The translations under genes and the position numbers were made by a program. From Adhaeribacter swui (GTDB lineage Bacteria; Bacteroidota; Bacteroidia; Cytophagales; Hymenobacteraceae): a DNA stretch of 64,000 nucleotides. Shown here in pieces: positions 43,099 through 52,196 of this stretch. The DNA is taken from NCBI RefSeq assembly GCF_014217805.1, contig NZ_CP055156.1, positions 3,602,585 to 3,666,584 of the forward strand, in the 5' to 3' direction. Position 1 is the stretch's first letter. Every line of letters begins with the position of its first letter. The notes beneath the pieces are model-generated. The model did no database searches. It saw nothing but the letters and a program-made list of their open reading frames with translations, and had not been told where the DNA came from.

Positions 43099-46000
43099 TT
43101 ACTTCTCGACCTGTATAACATTATCTTCCAATCTCAGGTCAATAAGTAGATAATTTGGATCAATACCGCCACTAATGGGCTTTCGGGGTACGGTTAGTTT
43201 AATGGTTTGCTCACCCGTCCGAATGCGGTGCATCTGCTGATAAAGGGGATCACTTAGATCTTTATCTTCTTCGTATAAGCCTACTTCCAGCCAGTCATGC
43301 ATGGGTACTTCTTTTTCTAAACCCGTACTATCCACAACTATTTTTTGCGCCTGCACCCGCAGGGTTACCTGCCAGTTACCAGCTTTTGTTGGGTTTGCAG
43401 TAACTTGCTTTGTTTTAAGGCGCCAATACGTGTTCTGTTGAAAAAGGTCGCGTAATAGGTAATGTAAGGAGTCTGGGGTTACTTGTTGCAGCTCCTGGTA
43501 CAAATCCAGGGTAGTGGGCAGGGGTAGCTCTCCGGAGCTGTGTTTTTGGAGTAATCGCTGGAGTGCCCCATTAACTTTGGCTTGACCGATGTACTTACTT
43601 AAGGCATGCATGGCAAGCCCACCTTTACGGTAATACAAAAATTCTTCATTTGCCCGAAGTAAAGAAGCACTAGCCAGGGAACGGGGCATTTCGTAAGCGG
43701 AGTGCAGGTAGTTAACGTATTGCCGCAAATGATTTTGGCCATAGTACTTTTCCAGAACCTGCATGCCGGCATATACGGCAAGGCCTTCAATCAGTACCCC
43801 GGCACCTTCTACGTTGGCGGGGCTTAATCGGGCCATTCCCCACCACTGGTGCGCTACTTCGTGCGCCAAAATATAGTAAGGGAGATCAAAGCCTTGTGGG
43901 CTGTCATCGGGGTTCATCAGGGAGTATTGTTCTCCATAATAAATCAGGCTTGCATCGGCACTAGCCCCACCCCCACCCCCGGAGCCAGCGTGCTCTACTA
44001 CCGTTAAATGCCCATAGGGGTAAGCACCGAATTGTTCTGTATAATACCTCAGTGATGCTTTCACGCTCTGCAGCATGCGGTCAATGTTTTGGACGTGCCC
44101 GGGATGGTAGTAAATCCGGATGGCAACATGTTGCCATTTGCTTTTGTGCACCGCGTAGTTGCCGGAAAAGAAAGCGTACTCGCCCCCGATGGCCGCATCG
44201 GTTTTATACCGAAAGTAGCGCCGGTTGCCGACTGTCCAGGTCTTTTTTAAGCTGCCCGGTGTTACGGCAATTTCTTCTTTGGCTGTGCCTACCGTAGCTT
44301 CAAAAGTGCTTTGATCGTTGCTAAAGGGTTTGTTACGCGCCTGCAAATCGTACAGCGAAGGCATAGTGGGGCGTGGGGCGAGCTTATACTTTTTCCGGAG
44401 CACCGCATCCTTAATTTCCCGGCGGCTTTGGTAGCCAATACTAGGGAGTAGGTCGTAATTGGTAAAGAAGGTGCCGTTTTTTACCACCAGGGAATGAGTG
44501 TTGTTCATCTGGAAACCACGCTGTTTATGAGTTACTACAAAGTTTAATTGCAGGGAGTCGCCGGGTTGTAATGCTTGCTTTAGCGCATATATGTAATAGC
44601 TGCGTTCTTTATCTTTAACTACGCCAACCGCTGAACGGTTGAACTTTACCGCACTTAATTTTACGCCCGGAGTGCTCCCCATATGGATAGAGTTAATGGG
44701 CACGGTGTTTTTATTCACCAGGGTGTAAGCAGCCCGGATTTCGACTTGCTGTTGATCCGGGTAAATCTCGGCGTGCAGTTTGGTAGCAGTAAGCTGGGGT
44801 TGCGGTGTGTTTCGGAATTGGCTATAGCGTTGTTCGTATTCGGCCTTACGTTTATTCAGGTCGGCGCTGGACAGGTACTCGTTTAATATATTTGTATTGT
44901 AGAAAATAAAGCTACCCAGGGTAAGAACAAGTCCGGTAACAATTACGGTAACCCAGGCGGTAGCGGGGGTAAAACGGTGTCGGGCTAACTGAAGGCGGTA
45001 TTTTAAACCTTGCTCGCGGCCCCGCGGCCAAAGCAAATTGGCGGCTACAGCCAGGAACAAAGCCCAGGCAATCCAATAAAACTTAAACCACAGCCACGGT
45101 CCCAGGGTAGTACCAAAGCCCCGCATATCGGTGTACGACCATCCTGGGGAAGCGCCAAATATAAGCATTGGGTGCTCTACCTGAAAAGTGCCCGGAAAGG
45201 CGATGAAGCCGAAAACTAACAGCATTACCAAATAACCTATGTATTTTTGATTCACCACCACGTGTACCACCAGGGCCAGCAGGGCAAAAATCAGGTAGTC
45301 CGGAAGCTGAAGGAGAAAGAGCACCTGCAAGTACAAGCCTAAGTCCAATGTATAGTAGCCCATATTTAACTGCATCCCGATACCTTCGGCCAAAAGCAGC
45401 ACCATCCAAACCACGATAATCAGGCTTAAACCCAGAAACTTACCGATAAAAAATACCCATTCCGGTACCGGGGTAGCATCAATTAAATCCTGCAGGCCGG
45501 CATCCCGTTCCCGCCAGACAAGCTCCCCGCTATAGTACATAATGAGCAGCGGAATAATTACCCACGGGCTACTGATATTAGAGATTGGCGTAGCCAGGTA
45601 GCTTAATACTTGCGGCGTAGTTGGGAGCAACGGAATACCAAACTGCGTTATGATGCGATTAGCGCTTATTACCGAAACCAAAACTAGTGCCGCAACCAGC
45701 GTAAGTCCGGCTGGGTGTTGGGCAATTTTTTTAAAAAATGCCCCAGCTAAGGTGAATGTCTGATAGAAATAGGTGGCAAAGTTGAAACTGCGGGAAACTT
45801 GCGGAACAGAAATGGCGGGTGCTTTATTGCGGGTGGCGGTAAATGTTTCGGGCGGTAAGTTTGGCCGACGTTTTAAGCCAACTACAACATGGTGGGTTTC
45901 CTGATGAGTAAAACGGAAGCGAAAGTACGTAAGTAACAGCAAGCCTAAAGCCACGCTCAGCCACAAAACACGATTCAGCAGAAACATTCCTTCCAGCATA

Positions 46001-46692
46001 ATTAGTCGCGTATTTTTTTCGGTGGCCGTCCAGGTTTGCAGTTCGTTACCTATAATTCCGGTAACTCCAACCGGGTCTAGTAATTTTACCAGGTCCCAGT
46101 TACCGAAGAGCCTGGCCATCGCCAGCGCAATAATTTGTGCCACCAAGGCTAACAGAAGGCTGGCCAGGTAACTGGTCATTACCCGGCGGTTAAGCGCAGC
46201 CAGGCTAAATTGGAGCGCGGTGGCCACCAAGGCACCAGGCAAGGCAATGAAGAAGTAGACGTTTCCGTAAATTAATGGCCGGAAAGGTAATAATTCGCCG
46301 GACTCCATACCGGGCAGATAGAAGGAAAGCAGTGCCCCCACTGGTAACGAGAGCAGCAGCAAGGCATTTACCGCCAATGCAGCCAAAAAGCGTCCGCCCA
46401 GATAGTGCAGCTTCGTTACCGGAGCAGTGTAGGTTAGCGGATGCATTCGCGTTTGCAGATCCCGGGCGGCGGCTTCGCCCGCCACGGCCGCACCCATGAT
46501 GAGCCAAATAAAGCCACCAATTACCGTAACTGCCGTGATATGGAAGGTATTGTTAGGGTATACGCCGTCGCCCGGGGTAGTTACCAGGTTCATCAGCAAA
46601 GTAAACACCAGCAAAACTCCTAAATAAAGCCAGGTGGTGCGGCGCCGTATTTGGTAGGTGAATTCAAAGCAGAAGATCGTCCAGAGTTTCAT
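43099..46692 (-). CDS. ABC-2 type permease fused to M1 family metallopeptidase
   Basis: A 1197-residue membrane protein. Residues 1 to about 590 are an ABC-2-type permease duplicated into two six-helix halves separated by a loop (segments WLYLGVLLVFTLLMNLV, FALLALVVHVVVNQKYIGYLVMLLVFGF). The second half (about 600-1180) is a gluzincin aminopeptidase of the M1 family with a complete zinc site HEVAHQWWG (HExxH) and the third ligand Glu in IEGLAVYAG. The N-terminal M1 barrel precedes it (YYHPGHVQNIDRMLQSV, VEHAGSGGGGGASAD). The ATPase gene ends 4 bases inside its start, so the pair is translationally coupled. Such fusions occur in Bacteroidota; the substrate (peptide, bacteriocin or other) is unknown. 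Confidence 0.9.
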   Translation of the reverse strand: MKLWTIFCFEFTYQIRRRTTWLYLGVLLVFTLLMNLVTTPGDGVYPNNTFHITAVTVIGGFIWLIMGAAVAGEAAARDLQTRMHPLTYTAPVTKLHYLGGRFLAALAVNALLLLSLPVGALLSFYLPGMESGELLPFRPLIYGNVYFFIALPGALVATALQFSLAALNRRVMTSYLASLLLALVAQIIALAMARLFGNWDLVKLLDPVGVTGIIGNELQTWTATEKNTRLIMLEGMFLLNRVLWLSVALGLLLLTYFRFRFTHQETHHVVVGLKRRPNLPPETFTATRNKAPAISVPQVSRSFNFATYFYQTFTLAGAFFKKIAQHPAGLTLVAALVLVSVISANRIITQFGIPLLPTTPQVLSYLATPISNISSPWVIIPLLIMYYSGELVWRERDAGLQDLIDATPVPEWVFFIGKFLGLSLIIVVWMVLLLAEGIGMQLNMGYYTLDLGLYLQVLFLLQLPDYLIFALLALVVHVVVNQKYIGYLVMLLVFGFIAFPGTFQVEHPMLIFGASPGWSYTDMRGFGTTLGPWLWFKFYWIAWALFLAVAANLLWPRGREQGLKYRLQLARHRFTPATAWVTVIVTGLVLTLGSFIFYNTNILNEYLSSADLNKRKAEYEQRYSQFRNTPQPQLTATKLHAEIYPDQQQVEIRAAYTLVNKNTVPINSIHMGSTPGVKLSAVKFNRSAVGVVKDKERSYYIYALKQALQPGDSLQLNFVVTHKQRGFQMNNTHSLVVKNGTFFTNYDLLPSIGYQSRREIKDAVLRKKYKLAPRPTMPSLYDLQARNKPFSNDQSTFEATVGTAKEEIAVTPGSLKKTWTVGNRRYFRYKTDAAIGGEYAFFSGNYAVHKSKWQHVAIRIYYHPGHVQNIDRMLQSVKASLRYYTEQFGAYPYGHLTVVEHAGSGGGGGASADASLIYYGEQYSLMNPDDSPQGFDLPYYILAHEVAHQWWGMARLSPANVEGAGVLIEGLAVYAGMQVLEKYYGQNHLRQYVNYLHSAYEMPRSLASASLLRANEEFLYYRKGGLAMHALSKYIGQAKVNGALQRLLQKHSSGELPLPTTLDLYQELQQVTPDSLHYLLRDLFQQNTYWRLKTKQVTANPTKAGNWQVTLRVQAQKIVVDSTGLEKEVPMHDWLEVGLYEEDKDLSDPLYQQMHRIRTGEQTIKLTVPRKPISGGIDPNYLLIDLRLEDNVIQVEK

Positions 46693-47585
46693 GGGGCAAC
46701 CGGTTTATAGTATGCTGTATGGCCGGCCATGGTGGCAAAGTAAACATCTTCCAGGTCAGGGGTTATTGCTTCAAAGTTGTTGCCGGGAGCTTCCTCGCTG
46801 TAAATATGCACTACGGTCTGGCCGCCGAGCAGTTTAGTAGAGATAATTTGATACTCTTGTTCCATCTCCGGCAGCTTACTTTTCTCCACCATACGGCGCC
46901 AGATCCTGCCCTGCAATTCTGCCATGGCTTTTAGGGGCTCCGCTTCCTGCAAAATTTGTCCTTTATGGATAATGGCCATGCGGGGGCAAAGCTCGCGTAC
47001 ATCTTCTACAATGTGGGTAGATAGCAGCACCACGCTGTTCTCGCCCAACTCGCTTAACAAATTAAGAAAGCGCACCCGTTCGGCTGGGTCCAGTCCTGCC
47101 GTAGGTTCATCCACGATCAATAGCTTCGGGTTTCCCAGCAGCGCCACGGCCACGCCAAATCGCTGCTTCATACCACCCGAAAAGTTGCCCAGTTTTTGCC
47201 GGCGTTTTTCCCATAAATTGGTTTGTTTCAGTAAGGCCGTTACTACTTCTTTTCTGGCCGACCGGTTAGTAATGCCTTTCAGTACAGCAAAATAATCGAG
47301 CAGATCTTCTGCTTTTGCTTGCGGGTACACCCCAAATTCCTGCGGCAGATATCCCAATGTTTGGCGCACTGCTTCTTTTTGGTTCAACACGTCCAGACTA
47401 TCCAGGTAAATACTGCCTGTGTCGGGTTCCTGCAAGGTAGCCAGGATGCGCATGAGGGTGGATTTACCGGCTCCGTTTGGCCCTAGCAGGCCGTACATGC
47501 CCTTCGGAATGGTGAGCGTAATATCCCGGAGTGCCTGAACCCCGTTAGGATATAATTTGGCGATATTGGTAATTTGTAGGGTCAT
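46689..47585 (-). CDS. ABC transporter ATP-binding protein
   Basis: A 298-residue ATPase that would energise the fused permease-peptidase. Walker A GPNGAGKST, the Q-loop in LGYLPQEFG, the signature NFSGGMKQRF (SGG), Walker B LLIVDEPTAGLDPAER and the H-loop STHIVEDV are all present. The last part (about 215-298) is an extension, common in ABC-2 exporter ATPases. It is first in the two-gene operon. Confidence 0.95.
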   Translation of the reverse strand: MTLQITNIAKLYPNGVQALRDITLTIPKGMYGLLGPNGAGKSTLMRILATLQEPDTGSIYLDSLDVLNQKEAVRQTLGYLPQEFGVYPQAKAEDLLDYFAVLKGITNRSARKEVVTALLKQTNLWEKRRQKLGNFSGGMKQRFGVAVALLGNPKLLIVDEPTAGLDPAERVRFLNLLSELGENSVVLLSTHIVEDVRELCPRMAIIHKGQILQEAEPLKAMAELQGRIWRRMVEKSKLPEMEQEYQIISTKLLGGQTVVHIYSEEAPGNNFEAITPDLEDVYFATMAGHTAYYKPVAP

Positions 47586-47808
47586 GGGTTTATTCTATTA
47601 GCCGTAATTCTGATCTGGCCACCTGACTGCAATGCAGCGCTTTATAAGAGCAAGCCTACTGTTTTTTACTACAAGTGGTGCGCTTCCGAATCGCGTGGAT
47701 TAGCAGATAAGGGAGTGATATGAAGGTAATATATAGTACTATGTTTTGCAAGCTACTATATAAAATATTTTTTAAAAATCTGGTTTTTGGCTTACTAATT
47801 CAGGAACG

Positions 47809-48195
47809 ATGCAAGTGCCAGGGGATAGGTCTTGTTTCTCTTTTGTAGTGCGGGCGTGTTGAAAGAGGAATTAACGTGGCTAGAAGCAGATTTGAGCTGG
47901 CAGGATGAACCTAAACGGTGGGCCAGATGCTGGTATTTACTAAGAATATCGGCCCAATTATTCTGGCCAAAGAAAAGAACCATTTACCCGGATGCTGTTG
48001 GCCGGCGAACCCTAGGGCAAACGGTTTAACTGGTGGAATTTTGTGTTGTAGAGGAAAGAGCGCCTTTAACAAGCCAAAGCCGGCTGGAAAGAAGGCCGCA
48101 TATTGCTACCGCCTACCGATAACCTGGAATTTGTACTGCTCCCGGAAGATAAATCCCGTCCTGCTGGCAGTCCACCCCCGCAGGCGCTATCTTAA
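47809..48195 (+). pseudogene. Decayed 3' fragment of a pirin gene
   Basis: The DNA aligns with the last 370 bases of the intact pirin gene (42371-42741) with short indels. Clear shared blocks include GAAAGAGGA...ACGT, GGTGGGCCAGATGCTGGTAT, AAGAAGGCCGCAT, CCGATAAC.TGGAATTTGT and GCTCCCGGAAGATAAATCCC, and the stop codon context CGCAGGCGCTATCTTAA. Internal stops and frameshifts prevent any product. It sits on the same strand as the intact copy, so the two pirin ends bracket the oppositely oriented ABC operon. Confidence 0.8.
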
Positions 48196-48221
48196 TTTAT
48201 TTTAATTTACTGTGGTGATGA

Positions 48222-48559
48222 TTATTTCTCTAAAAGGAAGTACAGATAAAAACTTTGGTCTTGGTTGGGCTCCCCATGGGTAGCGTAATTACTGCTCTTG
48301 ATTTGCCACCCCTTTTCTTGTTGCTCTTTTAATATTTTTAAAGCACCTGAATAATCATATACATTTTCTGCAGTTACTCGTTTTTGCCCAAAGCTGCGGC
48401 TGCTTCTGGAGTTGATATGTTTATAATCATATTTTTACGTTGACCAGAGACTATAAACGTCATGGTTTCTTTAGAAACAGCCTGCTCGTACTGGGTAAAG
48501 CTAAATAAGGCCTTTATGATTAAAGCCAAGACTAAGGTGATACTTTTGTTTTGTCCCAT
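48222..48559 (-). pseudogene. Small secreted protein gene split by a single-base frameshift
   Basis: The minus-strand reading starts MGQNKSITLVLALIIKALF (signal-like) and continues to STPEAAAALG, where it hits a stop. One base shifted, at the GGCAAAAAC run (about 48386-48394), the frame carries on as QKRVTAENVYDYSGALKILKEQQEKG to FYLYFLLEK and a stop at 48222. The combined length (338 bases) is one short of a multiple of three, which fits a one-base deletion. Joined, the protein would be about 112 residues, exported, with unknown function. Either a real mutation, phase variation at the A-run, or a sequencing error. Confidence 0.7.
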
Positions 48560-48664
48560 TAATGTATTTTTAAGAATTTTTAAATTCCATCCATGTTGCT
48601 CAAAGGTCTCGTGTTAGCGGTGGTTGAAGGCTGACGTTTACACAAGGTTTGCCATGGTCTTTTT

Positions 48665-49507
48665 TTATTTCAGGAATGTATCAAAATTATTTTTGGGTTG
48701 GTAATTCAAATCTCTTTTTGCCTTAGCTATTGAATAAACTCTGTCTATCTTTTCGGGATATTTCCAGTTATTTCGTCTGTAAAACTCTTCCGCTTCCGGA
48801 TAGTATTTACAAATCACATCCTGAGGGTTACTATATATTTCTGACAAGTCGTCCTTTTTAAAGGGGCTCTCGTTTGATATATTGTAAATCTCAAATGAGC
48901 TGAATTTCTTTTCCAAAGCCAATTGATGCCCCTTTGCTCCGTCCTCTTCATCCAATCCCCTATATATTCGATGATTTGCTTTAGTGTTATCGTCTTCTGG
49001 CAAAAACCTGGACACTCTTAAGACTGTGGTTTCAATTCCTTCTTTCTCGAAATAGTCCTTGCAAAGCAACTCACATGTTAGTTTGGTGATATCGTAAATA
49101 TCTCTTGGTTGAGGAATTAATTCTTCATCTACCCAAACAGCTTGCTTGTCACTTACCATTGCTGTACCATAAATGGAGGTTGTGCTTGTGTACAGAAACT
49201 TACGGACCCTATTTTCAACCGATGCTGACAGGAGATTATTGGTTCCATTAATATTTGTTTCAATGAATTTATCCCTGGAATAGTTTAGGTCTGTATGCTT
49301 TCCATGTAAAGCGGCTGTATGGATTATGGCATCAACTCCTTTTGTAACTTCTTTAATAATATTTCTATCCCGGATATCGATTATTTCATCTGTTGTATCG
49401 CTTTCTATAAGGTCAATTCCTAATATATTGTAATTATTCATTCTTAGGAGCCGAACAATTTCTTTCCCCAATTTTCCTGAAGAACCTGTAACTAATACCC
49501 TTTTCAT
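48665..49507 (-). CDS. NAD-dependent epimerase/dehydratase family protein
   Basis: A 280-residue extended short-chain dehydrogenase. Nucleotide site TGSSGKLGKEIVRLL (motif GxxGxxG), then the strand IIHTAALHG, and the catalytic triad region STTSIYG with DIYDITKLTCELL, where Y and K are the YxxxK pair. Members act on nucleotide sugars or related substrates; specificity is unknown. Its coding sequence is visibly AT-richer than the surrounding metabolic genes, and it is flanked by unusual non-coding spacers with cassette-like features. Confidence 0.88.
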   Translation of the reverse strand: MKRVLVTGSSGKLGKEIVRLLRMNNYNILGIDLIESDTTDEIIDIRDRNIIKEVTKGVDAIIHTAALHGKHTDLNYSRDKFIETNINGTNNLLSASVENRVRKFLYTSTTSIYGTAMVSDKQAVWVDEELIPQPRDIYDITKLTCELLCKDYFEKEGIETTVLRVSRFLPEDDNTKANHRIYRGLDEEDGAKGHQLALEKKFSSFEIYNISNESPFKKDDLSEIYSNPQDVICKYYPEAEEFYRRNNWKYPEKIDRVYSIAKAKRDLNYQPKNNFDTFLK

Positions 49508-49521
49508 TTTTTATTGATTGT

Positions 49522-49654
49522 GGCTAACGTCCCCGGCTTTGCGGCGGCCGGGAGATTTACTTGATGATCCTGCCACCCGAAAGAGCCAAGGTTGAAATGT
49601 AAAGGAAGGGAGGCAGAATATAACCCGGGTGCCGTAAAGGCTTTGTTGGTAGTC
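49522..49654 (-). other. Integron attC-like spacer (candidate)
   Basis: Reading on the minus strand, this spacer starts with GACTACCAAC (49654-49645), the exact reverse complement of GTTGGTAGTC that stands immediately upstream of the next gene (50215-50206). It ends with GTTAGCC (49528-49522), directly before the epimerase start. In between, AAAGCC...CGGCACCCGGG near one end is matched by an imperfect complement CCCGGCCGCCGCAAAGCC near the other. This is the geometry of a 133-base attC site whose outer ends match the gene's own 5' boundary. The core sequences depart from the strict GTTRRRY rule, and no integrase is present in the window. Confidence 0.4.
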
Positions 49655-49658
49655 GTTT

Positions 49659-50201
49659 TTACTTTTTTTCTTTTTTATAAAGCTCCGAAAGCATTAGGGT
49701 TGGCTTTATCCAACTGTATTTCCTCCAGATTCTTTCCTCTTTTTGCTCCTTAAATAAGCGGACCTTAAATAATTCTTCATTCAGGAATAAAGAAAAGTCC
49801 TCAGCGTCATAGTGGACAGATATGGGTGGGTAGAACTTCTGATTTGGTAATGGTTGCCTGGTTGTGATCTGTATTCGGTTTGCAATAAAATATTCTAAGG
49901 CTTCTGAGTTCTTTTGTTCAACCTTGCTTTCCTTTTGGTCGCAAAATATTGTTTTGGTAAATGTTTTGCCATTTTTTCTCCAAATGATTCCTGCATCGAT
50001 AAATCCTTCACAATCCAACTCTGCACCTAAAGTCTCACAACCATTACAATAATAATGGTATGTAAGAATTGTATCAACATTATCTTTTCTTAAATTCTCC
50101 AAAACTTTTCGCAAGGAAGGATGAAAAGAGTCCAGATTATCAACTTGCCCAAAACAGGTAGTTGCAAAGAAAAATAAGATTAAGGTTATGAGTATTTTCA
50201 T
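49659..50201 (-). CDS. Hypothetical secreted protein
   Basis: A 180-residue exported protein with signal peptide about 1-18 (ending CFGQ). A paired-cysteine segment YYCNGCETLGAELDCEGF suggests a disulfide or metal site. The rest is charged, with RIWRKYSWIKPTLMLSELY at the end. I recognise no family. AT-rich and bounded on both sides by the 10-base inverted sequences described for the attC-like spacer, so it may be a mobile cassette. Confidence 0.65.
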   Translation of the reverse strand: MKILITLILFFFATTCFGQVDNLDSFHPSLRKVLENLRKDNVDTILTYHYYCNGCETLGAELDCEGFIDAGIIWRKNGKTFTKTIFCDQKESKVEQKNSEALEYFIANRIQITTRQPLPNQKFYPPISVHYDAEDFSLFLNEELFKVRLFKEQKEERIWRKYSWIKPTLMLSELYKKEKK

Positions 50202-50217
50202 AAATGACTACCAACTA

Positions 50218-50248
50218 GCAGATAAACGGAACTACTCCGCTTATCTGC
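50218..50248. repeat. Hairpin upstream of the hypothetical secreted gene
   Basis: GCAGATAA-CGGA (50218-50230) pairs with TCCG-TTATCTGC (50237-50248) in a near-perfect stem, directly beside GACTACCAAC. A second partial copy (GGATAAACGGAG) follows at 50292-50303. It may be the folded half of the preceding cassette's recombination site or an ordinary intergenic palindrome. Confidence 0.55.
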
Positions 50249-50344
50249 ATTATATGGAGTAAAGTAATTCCATATATCCGTCTATTTTGGCTGGATAAAC
50301 GGAGTGTATAAAACCGCCTTATGGTGAATTTATTTTCCAACCCC

Positions 50345-51997
50345 CTACAACGACACGCCGCGCTTCCAGGGAATAAAATCATCCTGGCCGAGTTGTACGG
50401 CTTTGGGGGTAATCTCGCCGCTGGCTACTTTAATGCAGAATTCCAGGATTTCTTCGCCTTTGCTTTCGATGGTGGCCTCGCCCGTGATAATATCGCCGGT
50501 ATCCAGGTCAATAATGTCGGCCATACGTTGGGCTAGTTTGGTGTTGGTGGATATTTTAACAACCGGGCAAACGGGATTGCCGGTGGGCGTGCCTAAACCA
50601 GTAGTAAACACAATGACGTTAGCGCCGGAACCTGCTTTACCCGTGGTAGCTTCTACGTCGTTGCCGGGAGTGCAAACTAAACTTAGGCCGGGTTTGCGCA
50701 CGGGTTCGGTATAATCCAGTACGTCGGCTACGGGAGCAGTGCCGCCTTTTTTAGCTGCGCCGGCGCTTTTTATGGCGTCTGTGATTAAGCCATCTTTAAT
50801 GTTGCCCGGCGAAGGATTCATATCGAAGCCAGAACCTACGGCTTGCGCCTGCGCCGAATAGCCTTTCATGAGCCGGATAAACTTGTTGGCGGTTTCATCA
50901 TCAACGCTGCGGTCCACGAGCTCTTGTTCCACGCCGTTCAGTTCGGGAAACTCGGCCAGTAAAACCGAGCCACCCAAAGCCACTACTAAATCGGCAGCGT
51001 AGCCCAATGCCGGGTTCGCCGATATGCCGGAAAACCCATCGGAGCCGCCGCATTTTACGCCCAGTACCAGTTTGCTTAACGGAGCCGGTTGCCGGGTTTG
51101 TTTGTTGGCTTCAATTAAGCCCAGGAAAGTTTGTTTAATGGCTTCGCTGAGTAATTGTTCTTCGCTTTGGCTGCTTTGTTGCTCAAAAAAGTAAACCGGC
51201 TTGTCAAAATTCGGATTACGTTCCCGGATGTGTTGTTGCATTTGGTCGTACTGCAAATGCTGACAGCCTAAGCTGAGAATGGTAACGCCGGTCACATTGG
51301 GGTGATCCATGTAGCCCACGAGCAATTTGCTGAGGATTTCGGAATCTTGCCGGGTGCCGCCACAACCGCCCTGGTGCGTCAAAAACTTAATGCCATCGAT
51401 GTTCTCGAATACGCGTTTGGTCTGGAGTTCTTCGGTAAATAATTTAAAATCGGTGTTAGCCACCGCTTCCGCCGATTGGCTTTGCTTATACAGATCTACT
51501 AACTGCCGGGCCTGGTTTTGGTATTTAAAACTTTTGGCGTACCCAAGTTCGCGGGTTAAGGCGTCTTTTATTACTTCTAAGTTGCGGTTTTCGCAGAAAA
51601 CGGTGGGCACAAACAGCCAGTAATTAGCCGTTCCTACTTTGCCGTCGGAACGCAAATAGCCGTTAAAGGTGCGGTTTTGCCATTTGCTCACGTCCGGGGG
51701 CGTCCAGGAGTATTGTTTGGTGCGGCCGCTGTAATCCGAGGCGGCGTGTTTTAAATTAGCCGTGGAAATTAGCCCACCCCGCGCAATGGGCAGCATGGTT
51801 TTTCCCACCAACACCCCGTACATGGTAACCGGGTCGCCGATGGCAAAATCCTTGGCTGCGAATTTATGTTTGGCTGCTACATCGTCTTGCAGCAGATAAG
51901 TCTCATTTTCAAAAACAATGGCTTCCCCTTTTTTTAAATCCGTAAGCGCCACAATTACGTCGTCCTGGGGGTGTACTTTTAATACTTTAGCTTGCAT
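50345..51997 (-). CDS. uxaA: Altronate dehydratase (UxaA family)
   Basis: Dehydrates D-altronate to 2-keto-3-deoxygluconate in galacturonate breakdown. The 550-residue protein has the N-terminal SAF-like domain (about 1-75: MQAKVLKVHPQDDVIVALTDLKKGEAIVF) fused to the large C-terminal domain. In the latter, FNGYLRSDGKVGTANYWLFVPTVFCENRN, FLTHQGGCGGTRQDSEIL, GCQHLQYDQMQQ, VLGVKCGGSDGFSG and the CTPGNDVEATTGK segment are typical UxaA motifs, with conserved cysteines for iron binding. Full length. No other uxa gene is adjacent. Confidence 0.93.
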   Translation of the reverse strand: MQAKVLKVHPQDDVIVALTDLKKGEAIVFENETYLLQDDVAAKHKFAAKDFAIGDPVTMYGVLVGKTMLPIARGGLISTANLKHAASDYSGRTKQYSWTPPDVSKWQNRTFNGYLRSDGKVGTANYWLFVPTVFCENRNLEVIKDALTRELGYAKSFKYQNQARQLVDLYKQSQSAEAVANTDFKLFTEELQTKRVFENIDGIKFLTHQGGCGGTRQDSEILSKLLVGYMDHPNVTGVTILSLGCQHLQYDQMQQHIRERNPNFDKPVYFFEQQSSQSEEQLLSEAIKQTFLGLIEANKQTRQPAPLSKLVLGVKCGGSDGFSGISANPALGYAADLVVALGGSVLLAEFPELNGVEQELVDRSVDDETANKFIRLMKGYSAQAQAVGSGFDMNPSPGNIKDGLITDAIKSAGAAKKGGTAPVADVLDYTEPVRKPGLSLVCTPGNDVEATTGKAGSGANVIVFTTGLGTPTGNPVCPVVKISTNTKLAQRMADIIDLDTGDIITGEATIESKGEEILEFCIKVASGEITPKAVQLGQDDFIPWKRGVSL

Positions 51998-52010
51998 AAT
52001 TTAGTCCATA

Positions 52011-52030
52011 GTCGACCGTCGATGGTCGAC
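52011..52030. promoter_or_regulatory. Palindrome upstream of uxaA
   Basis: GTCGACC (52011-52017) and GGTCGAC (52024-52030) are perfect inverted halves separated by 6 bases, ending 13 bases upstream of the uxaA start codon. It could be an operator or a short repeat unit. Confidence 0.4.
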
Positions 52031-52196
52031 AGTAAATTTATGTATTATTTTAAAAATTATTCTGGTTCAAGGAATGCGAAATTGGCGGGTTAAAAAGGTT
52101 ATCTCGAAATTTAATTTTACTTAACTTTATGAATTTTCTGCTGGAGCTACTGCTAAATTAATTTTTTAGTCGATTGTACGACTTATCATGCTTAAT

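Noticed and set aside
47832-48205. Two short plus-strand frames (47832-48029 and 47918-48205)
   Set aside because: They are pieces of the decayed pirin copy in shifted frames, not independent genes.
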